Positions 10,361 through 21,586 of a stretch of DNA of 64,000 nucleotides are shown here, piece after piece. The notes under the pieces are model-generated. The model saw nothing but the letters and a program-made list of their open reading frames with translations, did not search any database and was not told the origin of the DNA. Within the stretch, counting starts at the first letter, position 1, and every line of letters begins with the position of its first letter. The position numbers were made by a program, and so were the translations under genes. The stretch is from Strigamia acuminata (Eukaryota; Arthropoda; Chilopoda; Geophilomorpha; Linotaeniidae), in contig OX442314.1 of NCBI GenBank assembly GCA_949358305.1, forward strand, positions 26,893,118-26,957,117, in the 5' to 3' direction.

Positions 10361-10892
10361 CTTAATTTCTTTTCATTTTATAATTTTATTTCTTTCTTTA
10401 CTTTACCCAACCTTCTTTCCTTCTTGTGTTTATAATTTTCCCTGCTTTAAACCAAATATTTACGGAGGATAGACGCTGAAAATAGTAAGTAAAGATTAGT
10501 TTAGGAATTTGAAATTCATCAATTTAAAATGATGATACAAAAATTTACTAAGTCCAAACTCATGCTTCTTCGAAGTGCGTGATTAAATCTCGTTCACGCG
10601 AGAGGTCCGTGTCATATTTTGTGACGAGGCGACCCCGTAGCGAGACCGCGTGTATTAAAGACATGTGAGGGCACGACTTAGCTACATTTTAACTTGCGTC
10701 TGAATAGTCGCGCCTCAAAAACTTAACAATCACTTAAATTGGATAAATATTGGTAGAAATTGTGCGTCTATCACCCGTAAGTACTTTCTATCTCACAACA
10801 ATTTAATTTTAATTGAATATTTTCGCTAAAATAACTTTTTCTTTCCTGGAAAATTTTCATTTTCTTTTAGTTTCACTTTACAATAATTTATT
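10361..10892 (+). promoter_or_regulatory. E1 spacer before ORF3 with splice signals
   Basis: This 532-bp gap has no ORF. It contains GTAAGT twice, near 10485 and at about 10777, and a strong 3' splice site, tttcttttag at 10861-10870, 22 bases before the ORF3 ATG. ORF3 could be reached by splicing from the LTR donor (3270), or from a local transcript with a roughly 95-bp intron between the second donor and this acceptor. Confidence 0.55.
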
Positions 10893-13757
10893 ATGGCGTC
10901 CTACGATCCAAAAGTAACAATTACGATTCCAAAACCAACGCAAAAAGGTTATCCAAAGTACCTGCCGATACCACCAATCGAAGCGTCGGGCGAAGGACTG
11001 GTGCCACGCTGGCATCCGGACCACCCAAACGACCAAAGTTTTCCAAACTATGAACTTTGTCCAGTTTGTAGCGGGACCGGATTTGAAATATACCAACTGC
11101 GGGCGCCACGAGAATGCCGAGCATGTCGGGGCGGCGGTGACTTGCGTCGTTGCAAATTCCGGAAATGGATGCGCCTTATGTTCGCTTATGTATTAGGCTA
11201 CGAGTCGATAGATAAAACTTCGTTGGCTGGAGTGGATTTTCCGCCGCCGAGGATTCCATTCGGCAGTGCAAACGCCATCGCTCGTTTTCGTCATGCACAC
11301 GCGTCATATTTGGCACGCATAAAGCAATTGGCAAGAGAAAAGGGAATCCGACCTTTAACCTGGGAATATCCAGAGGGAGCCTACATAATTGCCGGCGAGC
11401 AACCTGCCGAACTTCCGGACCAGTTTGTGACGCCTGAAGGAAAGACCTACGATGTGGAATCGGGTATAGAGCTGTGTTTGACGGCGCCCAATGTGGTCGC
11501 GGATGCGAAAAGAGCATATTCAGAACCAGAGAAAGTTGCGGCCGACTTGCCATTTCAGCATTCAAATCTGCGTCCACGACATACGTACGAGGAGCGGAGC
11601 ACGCACCGTTTGAAGGAATACACGCAGAAAGTGACGAAAAGGATTGGAGCAGAGGCGAATCGAGACACTCACTTCGTGACGGGACGATCCGGACCAACAT
11701 CGAACGCGTCTTCGATTATAGTTGAGGAAAACGGAGCGGTTGGAGGAGCGCCTATCGCCTTGCCTGTCGTCGAATCGACTGAAGAACTTTCGTTGAACGA
11801 TCAAGTGGCTAAAAAGGTAGTAAAGAATGAAGAAAACAGAAGAGAGAGAGAGAAAATTGGTAATATCAACACGATGTCGACCCCGATCATCAAAACGGAA
11901 TCGAGTGTGACGGCGGCGGAGGCGAAGTCAACCAGCGTTACAACGGTGACCACTGCTGCGCCAATCGTCATTCCTTATTTTTATGTCGTAAAAAACAAAG
12001 CATCTTCGATTAAGACGTCCGAATCGAGCCAAGCTGCCCGACCTGTCGATGTCACCACTGTGACTCAATCGAATGTGACGCCCAAGATGATGACTTCAAT
12101 TGTTGCGACATCGGTGCCGATTACGTACTCCAAAATTGCAACTTCAAACACACAAATGGACACAATTGCTGATTTTAACAAAAAACTAATTAAAGCTGAT
12201 TTTTCCCCACAGGTTGACCGAGATATCAAAGCGTTGTTGAATTTTACACCATCTTCATCCATCGCGAATATCGCTGCCGAAATTGCGAGAGATGCGGAGG
12301 AGTGCGCAAAGATCCACGACGTCAAGAAATTGGAAAACAAGGTTTCGAATCCAATTGCTAAGGCCATTTCAGCGGTCTCGAGCGGATCAACGTCGTCGGA
12401 GGGATGCGCATCTCTAAAGCCACGTTATCTCCAGGGATTCGACCGAAATGGATGTACGATGCGCCCAGACCGTATTTTCACCCAGATGTCCGAAATATTC
12501 CGGCGCCACGAGCTTGAGATACTGTACCCCATGGAGAACAGGGGTCAAGGACGAATCAACCTGAGATCGGAGGGATGGAGCGAACTTTTTAAGATGTCGA
12601 TTAATTTGGATTTCAACGTAAGCGCCTCGGACTTCAAGACGGTCGTCGGAACGATTTTTGGACGCCTCGGGAACATCGCGAAGGAAATTGAAGCGAAAAT
12701 GAAAAAGGACTGTACCGGAGACGAGCACGCGGTGCATCACCTTATTGTGCACGCCGTGCACTTTAATTTAAAAGAAATCATCACCCAAATGCATCAGAGT
12801 CGTTGCGACGCCGTCAAACGATTTCGAGAGGCCGACGCGCTCAGGGAGGCCCAGAGACTTGAGGACGAGAAAAATGCGCCCGCCAAACCACCACTGGATC
12901 CAGAATTGATCATGACGGAGGATGAAATTAAGAACTTTTCAGAAAAGATTCTCATCAAGTTGGCGCCTGAAAAATTGGTGCAACAATTTGAGGACGCAAT
13001 TGCCGAAAATCCGAAATTAGCAGATCCCCGAGCCAAGTGTTCATTCCGATACGACCCCGTGATTGTGGCGGACACAGGAATGCTCGCCTCGGAGTTATCA
13101 TCGGATGTGGATTATTCAATGTCGGATGTCGAGTCGCTTCGCGAATCAACGGGCGACGAGGAAAACCACAAAGCATTCCTGGCGGCGCAAGAACACAACA
13201 AAATTGAGGTAATTCAGGTCGACGAGCCTTTCAGACTTCCTGGAGTTGGACGGGGCGGTGCGAGGGGTGGACGTCGATCGCTATTGATGTCGAGGATGCC
13301 AAAAATGATTTTGACACCGCCAAAAGAAAAAGATGACGATCCAGGCGAAGTTGTCACACGTGAGAGTTTGCGCGAACCGGTCGAACCGAAGCCTAAGGAG
13401 AAGCGTCTCGTAGAGCCAACTTGCGCATTGGCAATCATGCAGGAGATTATCCCGATTGATGATATTTTCTACTCATTGCCATGGGAGCCTAAAATCGAAT
13501 TGGTCGTGGATTGGAGTGTTCTGACGCGCCTTTTCGAAACGATCATCTTTTCGGACTTGCAGCTTGATCACAGCGCAGGCGAAAAATTGTTGTCCATCAT
13601 TAAACAATATTATGTTGGACATTTCCTTTACCGAGTGAACCGAATTAGCCGGAAGTGCTACGCGACTTCTAAACAACAGGTGAGAGTGATCCTCGTGAAA
13701 ACAGCGCTTAGATTGGTCTATTATGCGATGGACGGTCAGGGCGCGTCTGCATTTTAA
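10893..13757 (+). CDS. E1 ORF3, non-envelope protein with DnaJ-like zinc finger
   Basis: The protein is 954 aa and of unknown function, placed where env would lie. Residues 56-63 (CPVCSGTG) and 75-82 (CRACRGGG), with another Cys at 87, form a pair of CxxCxGxG-like knuckles as in DnaJ central domains. A Ser/Thr/Ala-rich, low-complexity middle (about 300-450) follows, then a helical domain (about 520-680), an acidic stretch, an RGG-type patch (GRGGARGGRR, about residue 785) and a C-terminal helical region. No signal peptide or membrane segment was seen, so it is not an ordinary envelope. A 3' splice site just upstream suggests spliced expression. A nucleic-acid or chaperone-linked role is only inference. 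Confidence 0.75.
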   Translation: MASYDPKVTITIPKPTQKGYPKYLPIPPIEASGEGLVPRWHPDHPNDQSFPNYELCPVCSGTGFEIYQLRAPRECRACRGGGDLRRCKFRKWMRLMFAYVLGYESIDKTSLAGVDFPPPRIPFGSANAIARFRHAHASYLARIKQLAREKGIRPLTWEYPEGAYIIAGEQPAELPDQFVTPEGKTYDVESGIELCLTAPNVVADAKRAYSEPEKVAADLPFQHSNLRPRHTYEERSTHRLKEYTQKVTKRIGAEANRDTHFVTGRSGPTSNASSIIVEENGAVGGAPIALPVVESTEELSLNDQVAKKVVKNEENRREREKIGNINTMSTPIIKTESSVTAAEAKSTSVTTVTTAAPIVIPYFYVVKNKASSIKTSESSQAARPVDVTTVTQSNVTPKMMTSIVATSVPITYSKIATSNTQMDTIADFNKKLIKADFSPQVDRDIKALLNFTPSSSIANIAAEIARDAEECAKIHDVKKLENKVSNPIAKAISAVSSGSTSSEGCASLKPRYLQGFDRNGCTMRPDRIFTQMSEIFRRHELEILYPMENRGQGRINLRSEGWSELFKMSINLDFNVSASDFKTVVGTIFGRLGNIAKEIEAKMKKDCTGDEHAVHHLIVHAVHFNLKEIITQMHQSRCDAVKRFREADALREAQRLEDEKNAPAKPPLDPELIMTEDEIKNFSEKILIKLAPEKLVQQFEDAIAENPKLADPRAKCSFRYDPVIVADTGMLASELSSDVDYSMSDVESLRESTGDEENHKAFLAAQEHNKIEVIQVDEPFRLPGVGRGGARGGRRSLLMSRMPKMILTPPKEKDDDPGEVVTRESLREPVEPKPKEKRLVEPTCALAIMQEIIPIDDIFYSLPWEPKIELVVDWSVLTRLFETIIFSDLQLDHSAGEKLLSIIKQYYVGHFLYRVNRISRKCYATSKQQVRVILVKTALRLVYYAMDGQGASAF

Positions 13758-14579
13758 GAAAATAAAACTCATGGATTGACTTCAAGAACCTACAGTGACT
13801 TTGCGCCTTCTAAAAAACCATATACGAACTGTTGTGTGTGTGGACTTTGTTGTGATAATTGTGATACAAACGATAAGTGTTATAATTGTTTAAAATGTGA
13901 TTGTTATGCGCCTCGATGAAGATTTTTTACGTAAAGTTCCGTGAAAACTCAAACGCCTACGAAAGAAGATAATATTCGTTTGCGAACTTTTTATTTTTTG
14001 ATATTTGTGTTTTGCTGGTCATTTTTGCTGATCATTTTTATTGGCCATTTGTGATCGTTGAAGTTTTGCTATCCTTATATTGTGATAGTTGACGCCGGAT
14101 CAGCGCCTGGTCAATATTTTTGTTTGCTAATAGTTTACATTTTTATAGAAATTTTGCCACCCGTGGGCATTGTTGATTGATCCTAAATTATTTTGTTTTC
14201 TGGTCATAACACAAAATACCATTGTTAATTTTAAGTGTTATCAAATAATTTAACAAATTTTATTATTCTATATAGAGTTTAGTCGCGATTAGCGCCTAAA
14301 CGTCTATTGATTTTGTTAATTTTTAATCAAACGATTTTTTTACAATATTCCTCTCCTAAACCCATTTGTTTGTGTTTGTTTGTTCTTGTCTGTAATTGCG
14401 CCAAGTTGTGCGCCTGTTGCGTCTGTCCAAATAAGTCCCTACCTACGTTATGTGTTTATTATGAGATTAGTGTTGTTGATTCATTGTTTTTATTTATTTA
14501 TATGTTCAAATTTTTATCAATCATGTTTGTTAACTCCATTTAGATGTTGATTATATAAAAACCATATAATAAACATCTA
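13758..14579 (+). other. E1 3' non-coding region
   Basis: This T-rich stretch follows the ORF3 stop and runs to the purine tract. It has short Cys-rich reading frames but no convincing gene. It probably forms the 3' UTR of both the genomic and the ORF3 RNAs. Confidence 0.5.
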
Positions 14580-14591
14580 GGTGGGGGGGAG
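14580..14591 (+). other. E1 polypurine tract
   Basis: The purine run ggtgggggggag, with a single T, abuts the TG of the 3' LTR. It is the expected plus-strand primer. Confidence 0.8.
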
Positions 14592-15634
14592 TGTCACGGT
14601 CCTGACTTTAGACAGTGTTAGTTTTCAAAATTTTGAGCGCATTTTGCGCCTTTCCTTTGAATTTTCCCCAATTTTATTGAAAAATTGTTCTAGTTTCTTT
14701 TAATTATTTTATTTTTCCCAAATCTAAATTTATTATTTTATTTTATATTATTTTCCTTATTTTTGATATTTATCTTTAATTTGGCCTGGTTTTAATCACC
14801 CCATCCAGACAATTCATGAGAATTCTGCAATAAGTTGATATAATCGCGCTCTAAATTTGCATATTTCACCCCTGGTCGCCTGTTTTCTGCCCGGTCCCCA
14901 TTGGGAATTGACTTGGCCTTTAACATGTGATCAGAGGTGACTTGTTCTGTCAAGACATTTTTGACAGAGAGAATAATTTTCGCCTTCGACTAGTCAACAT
15001 CTTCTGTCTCAAACTGGAAGGTTTCCAAGTGCGATTATGTTGCGTCTCAACGCATACGGTCATTATGCAGCCCGAATTCTCATGTTAGTCTAACTAACCA
15101 CAACATTTATTATTTGCCCATTATTTGCGTATGAATTGCTGGAAAAACGGCGTATTCGACGGTCTCAATTCGTCAATACATTTTATGCCACGACTGTGAC
15201 TTCCTCCTCAGCCTAGACATTTTGAACTTATACTCGTCTCAATTGCGTATTCATTTCATTATCGACGGTTCGACGACGTTGTCTGCGGTTTGGTACCTGT
15301 TTGCGCGTTCACCCAACGTTTGCGCGTGTTCAGGAGAAGAAATATACTCTTCGTAAGTACGCCTAGCATATGACGACATTTTCCCTAGTGAAGAGCGATA
15401 TTTTGGTCTTAAAATTCGAAGTATCAACGTTCGCCATTTTGTACGGCGCCCGAATTGAATCCTGCACCCATAAAATACAGATTTCACGAATAGACGCTGT
15501 CTTAACCTAGCTACCACCCCCGGCAAAGTTTTAAGAGTTGCAGCGCCTGCGAACCTAAATTTTCTGGTTATTACAATCCCTGGAAATTCTTAAATTTCCG
15601 AAACCATTGTTAAAAAGTCGACTACGACGTGACA
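14592..15634 (+). repeat. E1 3' LTR
   Basis: This is the 1043-bp partner of 2509-3551, ending cgtgaca before the acgt duplication. It is identical apart from the three substitutions listed for the 5' LTR. Confidence 0.93.
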
Positions 15635-15638
15635 ACGT

Positions 15639-16381
15639 GTTTTGTCATTTGTGCAAACGAAGTTCATGCTTGCTTCTGATGCATGTAAATTTGAAATACA
15701 AAAATCTTTTTTTAAAAATCCAATAGAACCCCCACACAACCTGAACAACACCCAAACACTGTCTTTAACTTCTTCTTTCTTCATCTAAGCTAAGTTATTG
15801 GTTTTATAAAGTGAATTAAAATGTGTCATGCAGGAGTAAAACCTTGGACATAAAAAAGTTTCTTACCTGCTCAAGCTCGGGCTCAAGGCTACTTGAATAC
15901 TATAAGGTTGCGCCATCTGGTGGAAATTTAACGATTTTTTGCGCATTGATCTGCGCACAACGTCACAGAAACGTGCGTGCTGTCACAGATTATAATCTTG
16001 TGTTGCTGTATCACCGGCCATTCATGACGTCAAATTACTGAACAGATTTTTAAATTACATTTAATTAAATTTTAATTCACACGCATAAAATTTTATTTTA
16101 TTTTATGTTAACTTAAAATTTGACTTTTAACTCTCGGTATTAAATATCCCTAACAATCTGAAGTCACGTACCAGCATGATACCAGTATTATTTTAGAACT
16201 TTTACATATGTTGCTGCGCCCTTTGATGACGACACGCTTTTTGACCAATGACATCAAAGTATCCAAGTTGCACCCCCCTGGCTCGTGCTCCAGAATGAGT
16301 ATTTTCAACACCAACCACCAGATGGTGCAAAAACTAGTTTATTTTTTGTGACATCCCAGAGTTTAAGAAATTCATAACTAG
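15639..16381. other. non-coding stretch right of E1
   Basis: No gene is recognised. A short inverted similarity exists between gcgccatctggtgg near 15910 and its complement near 16315, which may mark a degraded foldback repeat. Boundaries were not resolved. Confidence 0.3.
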
Positions 16382-16389
16382 ACACGAGC

Positions 16390-16766
16390 CAGTGTTGAAC
16401 ATCGGGTACCCGTACCCGTAACCGTAACCGTACCCGCCTGTACCCTACGGGTAACGGGTACAGATCTCCCGCGACTCCCGGTTACGCGTCGGGTACGTTT
16501 TTTTAATTTTCAACGTGTGGTGCTAACGTCGTAAATATGAGCTATAAAAATGTTAGCACCATGTTGCGAATTAACACAACAACACGAACAGTCGAACAAC
16601 ACGTAACACGAACCGAAAATGCTTGATTTGATTGCGATCGGTATGGGTACGGGTAGGGTACAGTGTGTACGGCTACTGGTAGGGTAGGGTACGGGTAAGA
16701 AATTTTAATGGGGGACGGGTAACGGGCGGGTAACGGGTAGAGCTTTTATGCCAATGTTCAACACTG
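16390..16766. mobile_element. hAT-type MITE
   Basis: The 377-bp element has inverted termini cagtgttgaacat and a perfect 8-bp target duplication acacgagc (16382-16389, 16767-16774), the hallmark of hAT elements. The interior is built of variants of gggtacgggtaacgg in opposed orientation on the two sides and has no ORF, so it is non-autonomous. Confidence 0.8.
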
Positions 16767-16949
16767 ACACGAGCAACCGATTAGCAGACATGGCTGCCTG
16801 CCTGCCGAGAACTGTGTTCGAATCGCCATCTGAACAATTTCATCACGTTTTCATCACAATTGACTCAGATAAGTATTAAACTGACTAGCTGTTCACCCGC
16901 CGTTCACCCGTAAACCATAAATCAATTTTTGCCATAAATCAAACACATT

Positions 16950-17656
16950 AGAGAGTTTGCGGGATGCATTTTTCCCTTACAGTTAAAAACTATATGGTAT
17001 AAAAATAGTGTAAGGAAAAAATAATAAAATAAGTTTTTGCGGGCTGCACTTTTCCCTTATCACTACACTATTTCAGCCAACTACTGACAGTTAGTAATTT
17101 TGAGCCTAAAAATTCAATTTGGGGATATAAATGTGCAAATTTCTGCATAAAATACCGTTATAATGCCTATAAAGTATGGTTTTGTGCCTAAAATTAAATT
17201 CTGGGCCTCACTTATCATTCAATCTACATACCTAGGACTGATGTGTTTGATCGGGACAACAAAATAATCGCCATTTGCAATGGGCGGAGCTAACAATATA
17301 GTGTTCTCAATTGTGATTGGCTGCGCTATATTTTAATTTAGTGTTGAAAACGATACACTAAAGATTTTTCCCTTACGATATGGCACTAAAATAGTGTAAC
17401 GTGGCATAAAATAAGGGAAACTCTCTACTGATATAAACCTTAATACGTGCCCTTGATGCGATCGAAGCGAAGAAATTAAAATGGCGGCGAATGAGGTCGT
17501 TGCTAATCCAAATTTTAAGGCCATACCGGATTGGCTGAGCTACATTTTATTTTAGTGTTCAAAACTATACACTAAAGGTTGTTTGCTCCACGATACACTA
17601 TTCAAATAGTGTGCCGTAGAGCTAAATAAGGGAAAAATGCATCCCGCAAACTCTCT
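16950..17656. mobile_element. DNA-transposon-like element with ~30-bp terminal inverted repeats
   Basis: The left end agagagtttgcgggatgc is repeated in inverse at the right end (gcatcccgcaaactctct), and the match continues through the tttttccctta stretch. The interior holds further copies of the taaggga / cactatt motifs in both orientations and no convincing ORF. A target duplication was not resolved, so the superfamily is open. Confidence 0.6.
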
Positions 17657-18665
17657 CATAACTTATATGTACAGCAAAATAAAAATAAAATAAAAATAAA
17701 TTTTGTAAAATAATGGAAAACCCAAACCAAAATCCAACACAAATTTAACCCAAACCAAACCAAACCAAAATCATACCCAACAAACCAAACGCCAATGCAG
17801 CCATCATCCACCAACATCCCCGCAAGCACCTGCCATCACCCCCGCATGCACCCGCCATTACCCCGACAAGCACCCGCCATCACCTCCGCAAATACTCGCA
17901 AAGACCCGCAAAGACCTGCCATCTATCGGTAGCTTTTATCATTTTCTCCTCCTTTTTTATCCAAATAAGATCGATTTTTGCTAATAAAAAGCCCAACCAT
18001 AATTCCAATCAAAGAGTTATTGACACTATCGCTTTCAGCGGGATTTTTCACACTGGAAACATGTTTTAAACAATCAAATCGCTCCATTTTTTTTAAATTT
18101 TGGGTTTTTCATGGTCGAATTCAAATTTTGAAAAAATTTTCCAAAGATCGCCCGAATCGGTACTTTTTCTTGACCGAATCAAAAATTAAAAAATACAGGC
18201 TTGTGCAGAATTGTCTCCTCTAGTTTCAGAATTTTCCGAGCTCATCTTGATGTAGAAACAATTGAAAAACATATCGCGATGAACATTTTGAAATTTATTC
18301 ATTCGATTCACCCGCTAAATTGGGCAGAATCGCTACTTTTTTTCACCCGAATCAAAAAATAAAAAAAACAGGCTCGTGCAGAATTGTCTGCTCCTTAAAA
18401 TGAGCTTGGTTTCAGAATTATCGGACCGTATTTCGGCATAGAAACCAACAAAAAACGTTTCGTGACAAAAATGTTTAAACCGCCACCAGGTGGCACTACC
18501 GTTTCTCGAGTGTTACACAGGAAGTGCGCGGACGGACGCAGCTTCGTACTCGTCGTATTTAGTAGCTTTAGGGGATTAGGGGATTTATTTTATCTGTATT
18601 CTTTAGATTTAAAGTGCGTTGCTTTTATTCATATTTTACAGTTGTAGTCAAGTCGAGAAAACATA
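17657..18665. other. non-coding stretch
   Basis: The segment includes an accca/accaa-rich run near 17720-17900 and two related blocks (near 18110-18230 and 18300-18420) that repeat aaaaaacaggctygtgcagaattgtct-type text. That indicates a degraded duplication. No gene is recognised. Confidence 0.3.
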
Positions 18666-18940
18666 GAACTATAAAATGGAAGTAGTTGGCTGTTAAAAGC
18701 TGTAGCGTTTTTGTTAAACAAATTAACTATTTTTTCGTCAGGTGGCAATAGTAGCAATGTACGTACGAGCATGGCAGCGTTGTCGTAGCGAGATCAACTA
18801 GCCGAAATGGTAAATTGTATAACGGAAAAAAGAAAGCGTATTTAAAAAAAATTGTAAATGATAAAATATCGTAATGTTTAGCCACATACAGTAGATGTCT
18901 GATGTATTTCAAGCTTCGCTCCACATTAAACTAATGGGTT
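18666..18940. repeat. segmental duplication, copy A
   Basis: This block closely matches 63690-64000. Shared text includes the caggtggcaatag motif, tggtaaattgtataacgg and the end segment cattaaactaatgg. It lies upstream (minus-strand sense) of the copy A channel exon, as its partner lies upstream of copy B, so the whole locus looks tandemly duplicated. Confidence 0.75.
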
Positions 18941-19803
18941 CAAACGAAAATGATAATGCTAAAATGCGCCAGGTTAAAACGTATCGATTAGTATGAATAA
19001 ATTATTTTCTTCTCTTTTATTTTATTTTATTTATTCACTTATTTATTTATTTTCTGTTAGGTTGTTACATGACTACTAAAATGAATCGATATACAACAAC
19101 GATGAAAAAGACTGACAATACATATAGTATAAACAGATAATGACTTTTAAAGGTACGATTTTACAATTATGCAATGTGCCGATGTGATTTCAATCTTGCA
19201 ACAAAGTATCAATGGGAGTTCAAATTCTTTGGAGTACGTTAAAACAAACCATTTGCAATCGTGGTATTATCGTAATTTTAATATACCATTTATTGCTATC
19301 ATTATCCGTTAAGGTGCATTTATTTTAAGTTTTATTGTGTTATATAGAATTCCACTTAAGTAAACCAACTAATACGATAACCTCAATTTGCTGATGCAGA
19401 ATGTATCATAACTAATTTTAAGAACTGAAGTGGGTGTTTTTATTCAGCTAATGATAGGAAAAGAAGTTTGAGTATTAGACAATTGATACACGACAAAATA
19501 TAGAAAAATACACTAGGAACTACCGTTTGGTGGGTCACAAAAGCAATTTTTTTTAAATTGTCACAGTTGTGCAAATAAATAAGTAAGTACCTGTATAGGT
19601 TGTAAAAAAAATCAAAAGTGGAAAAAAAACATTTTTTGATTATGGTTTGACATTTTCTAGCTAGTCAATAAGTATTGCTAAAAAAATTCATTGCGCTGAG
19701 GATAAAGTAGGTTGCTAAAATGTTTGACTATCTCCGCATTAATCTGCTGTACGTAATATATTTAGAACTCAACATATACCACAATTGTTATAATACCTGG
19801 TAC
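18941..19803. other. non-coding stretch downstream of the channel gene
   Basis: AT-rich sequence after the channel stop codon (minus-strand sense), probably including its 3' UTR. No exact AATAAA could be assigned and no other gene is seen. Confidence 0.3.
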
Positions 19804-20179
19804 TTAAGAAAAATATTTTTTAACAGTTGTGTAGCAATTTTGAAACAACTCTGGTATGATGAGCAATGATAGACCAAACAATAAACCAAAGGCATTTGCC
19901 AAATCACAGAAAAGATCTTCGAGGCTGTATTTAATAATTTCAACGTATTGCTCGATGAAATTTGTAGCTAGCATTATAAAAAGAAAAGGTACATCTGATG
20001 CTTCAGGATTCTGAGAATAAAGATTTGTTTGGTGAATAACTTTCTTGCAAGTAGGCCGACAGTCACATTCTCCTTTTGTGTTGATATTCAGAGACAAATT
20101 AATGAATTTTGCCAAGACTTCTTTAGCTTCTGATGCAGACTTGCACATGTTTGTGAATGTGTTATTAGTAAATGGTAAC
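19804..20179 (-). CDS. DEG/ENaC-like channel, module 2 last exon (TM2, stop)
   Basis: The exon encodes an LPF-type start, a Cys-rich segment with CDCRPTC (the CxCxPxC signature of DEG/ENaC ectodomains), and a long hydrophobic segment containing FGLSLLIIPE. The G-x-S matches the selectivity-filter position of the second membrane helix. A short cytoplasmic tail and a TAA at 19804-19806 follow. It joins the previous exon across a 54-bp intron (20180-20233, GTAAGT...CTAG) that restores an Arg codon. The family forms amiloride-type or pickpocket-like sodium channels at the plasma membrane; the ligand is unknown. Confidence 0.75.
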
Positions 20180-20233
20180 CTAGTCGATAAATCAAATATT
20201 TTTTCACGTGTCATGCGACTGCTGATAACTTAC

Positions 20234-20343
20234 CGGCATGAGATTGATTTGAATAACTTGTCTTGAAAGCATTTGTCGTGGCATTGTATATATTCTTCTT
20301 CCTTTTCAATACATTTACGTGATTTCAAATTCAGTGAAATTTT
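20234..20343 (-). CDS. DEG/ENaC-like channel, module 2 Cys-rich ectodomain exon
   Basis: This 110-bp exon starts after acceptor tatacttacag and ends at donor CG|GTAAGT. It encodes a Cys-rich segment with RKC, QCHDKC and SISC, matching in position and phase the exon at 39184-39287 of module 1. Its upstream intron contains all of E2: the E2 target duplication starts 52 bases above this acceptor. Confidence 0.7.
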
Positions 20344-21586
20344 CTGTAAGTATAGAGAATTGGTTAAATTACTCTTAAGTGTTCTTTTCATGTTATGCCT
20401 GTGACGATTCTACTTTTGGCTGAATAATTAGCCATTTAAGAGTGATAAATCGGTTTAAACAAGACATTACTACATCTAGTAACAACCTAACCGAGATAAG
20501 CTACGGAAGTCTGTACAATGTGAATATGTGACCAAATATAATAACTTACGATTTTGTGCGATATAATTACATGTTTATTAACATTACAACTGGGTTGAGG
20601 TTCTGGATAAGTGTAACGGCGGCTACACTGGTTGAGGATCCGGGCGATGCTGTTCGAGTGGTGCGGCTGACTTTGCGGCATCGTCACAGTTAGCGCTACG
20701 GAGACGTATTCGGTCCCGCAGCTCGGATATCTATTAATACGAAGAATCCTTCGTATTTGGTCGGGAATGTTCATTAGAATATTCCGTGTTCAAATCAACA
20801 AAGCATTATTAGTGTAATATAACAAATGAATTGTTATATTGTTATTCTATGGGCGGGGACAGTCACGACAGTCGAGGGGACCATCGCGGGAGTTGTTGAG
20901 GCTCCATCCGCCAGCATGCCTTACGACGACAAGATCTCGTGATCAGGCGCCGGGTATTTGTTTTCTGCGTTAAGTCGCTTTCAGTGGTACCAACCACTGG
21001 GTAAACAGTTCCTGGGGGACTACCAGATCGGCATTACCAATACCCGAGTATTTGTTTAGCGCAAGGTATGAATGCAATTGCTCACGGGCTACCAACCCGG
21101 TGCGTCATCTGTGAATAAGGCTTTTACCGACCTCAGACAAGTCTTGCCTACTTAACGGAAGGGCCAATGCACTGCATCGGAACCCTGGGGATACGGTTTG
21201 CCCATATTTGTTAAACAGGTTCGACTTCCCGTATATGTGCTCTGGCAGAGCATCTGACCTATGATCGGAGAATCACGCAAATAGATGCGACTATCACCGA
21301 TCATATAATTTGATATTTGTTTAACGGTGTTAATCAATCCCGTGCATGGACGATATACTATGCCACCGTACGAAATCTAACTGTCCCTTGGAACAGCAAG
21401 CTAGCGCTACGGGGCCATTTCATGTTGTTAACATGTCTACTGGAGTTAGCCTTCCCAGATATGCCCTACAACAAGCAATAACGTGATAGTAATAATACAT
21501 ATCCATTGAGAGCTGAGGAGGCCTGATGTGTCGATAGGAAAGTGAGATCAAGCGATAACAGCATTTCAACTACAGACAATATAAAC

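Larger units (their letters stand above)
2509..15634 (+). mobile_element. E1: complete Ty3/gypsy LTR retrotransposon with a third ORF
   Basis: This 13,126-bp element has 1043-bp LTRs at both ends and a 4-bp target duplication acgt (2505-2508 and 15635-15638). The order is LTR, short leader, gag, pol in the -1 frame, 0.5-kb spacer, ORF3, about 0.8-kb 3' region, G-rich purine tract, LTR. Only three LTR differences were seen by eye, so the insertion is recent. All three ORFs are open, so this copy could be competent. Pol runs protease, RT, RNase H, integrase, the Ty3/gypsy order. It is the only one of the four elements on the plus strand and lies outside the channel-gene exons. Confidence 0.93.

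Noticed and set aside
10893-13757. ORF3 of E1 as an envelope gene (which would make E1 an errantivirus)
   Set aside because: No signal peptide, furin-like site, fusion peptide or membrane anchor could be seen.
16400-16500. Telomere-like tract
   Set aside because: The repeats are irregular and lie inside a MITE bounded by an 8-bp TSD.
20487-21337. Minus-strand frames of 61-95 codons, duplicated at 33744-34594
   Set aside because: They are within the E2 LTRs and show no protein family features.
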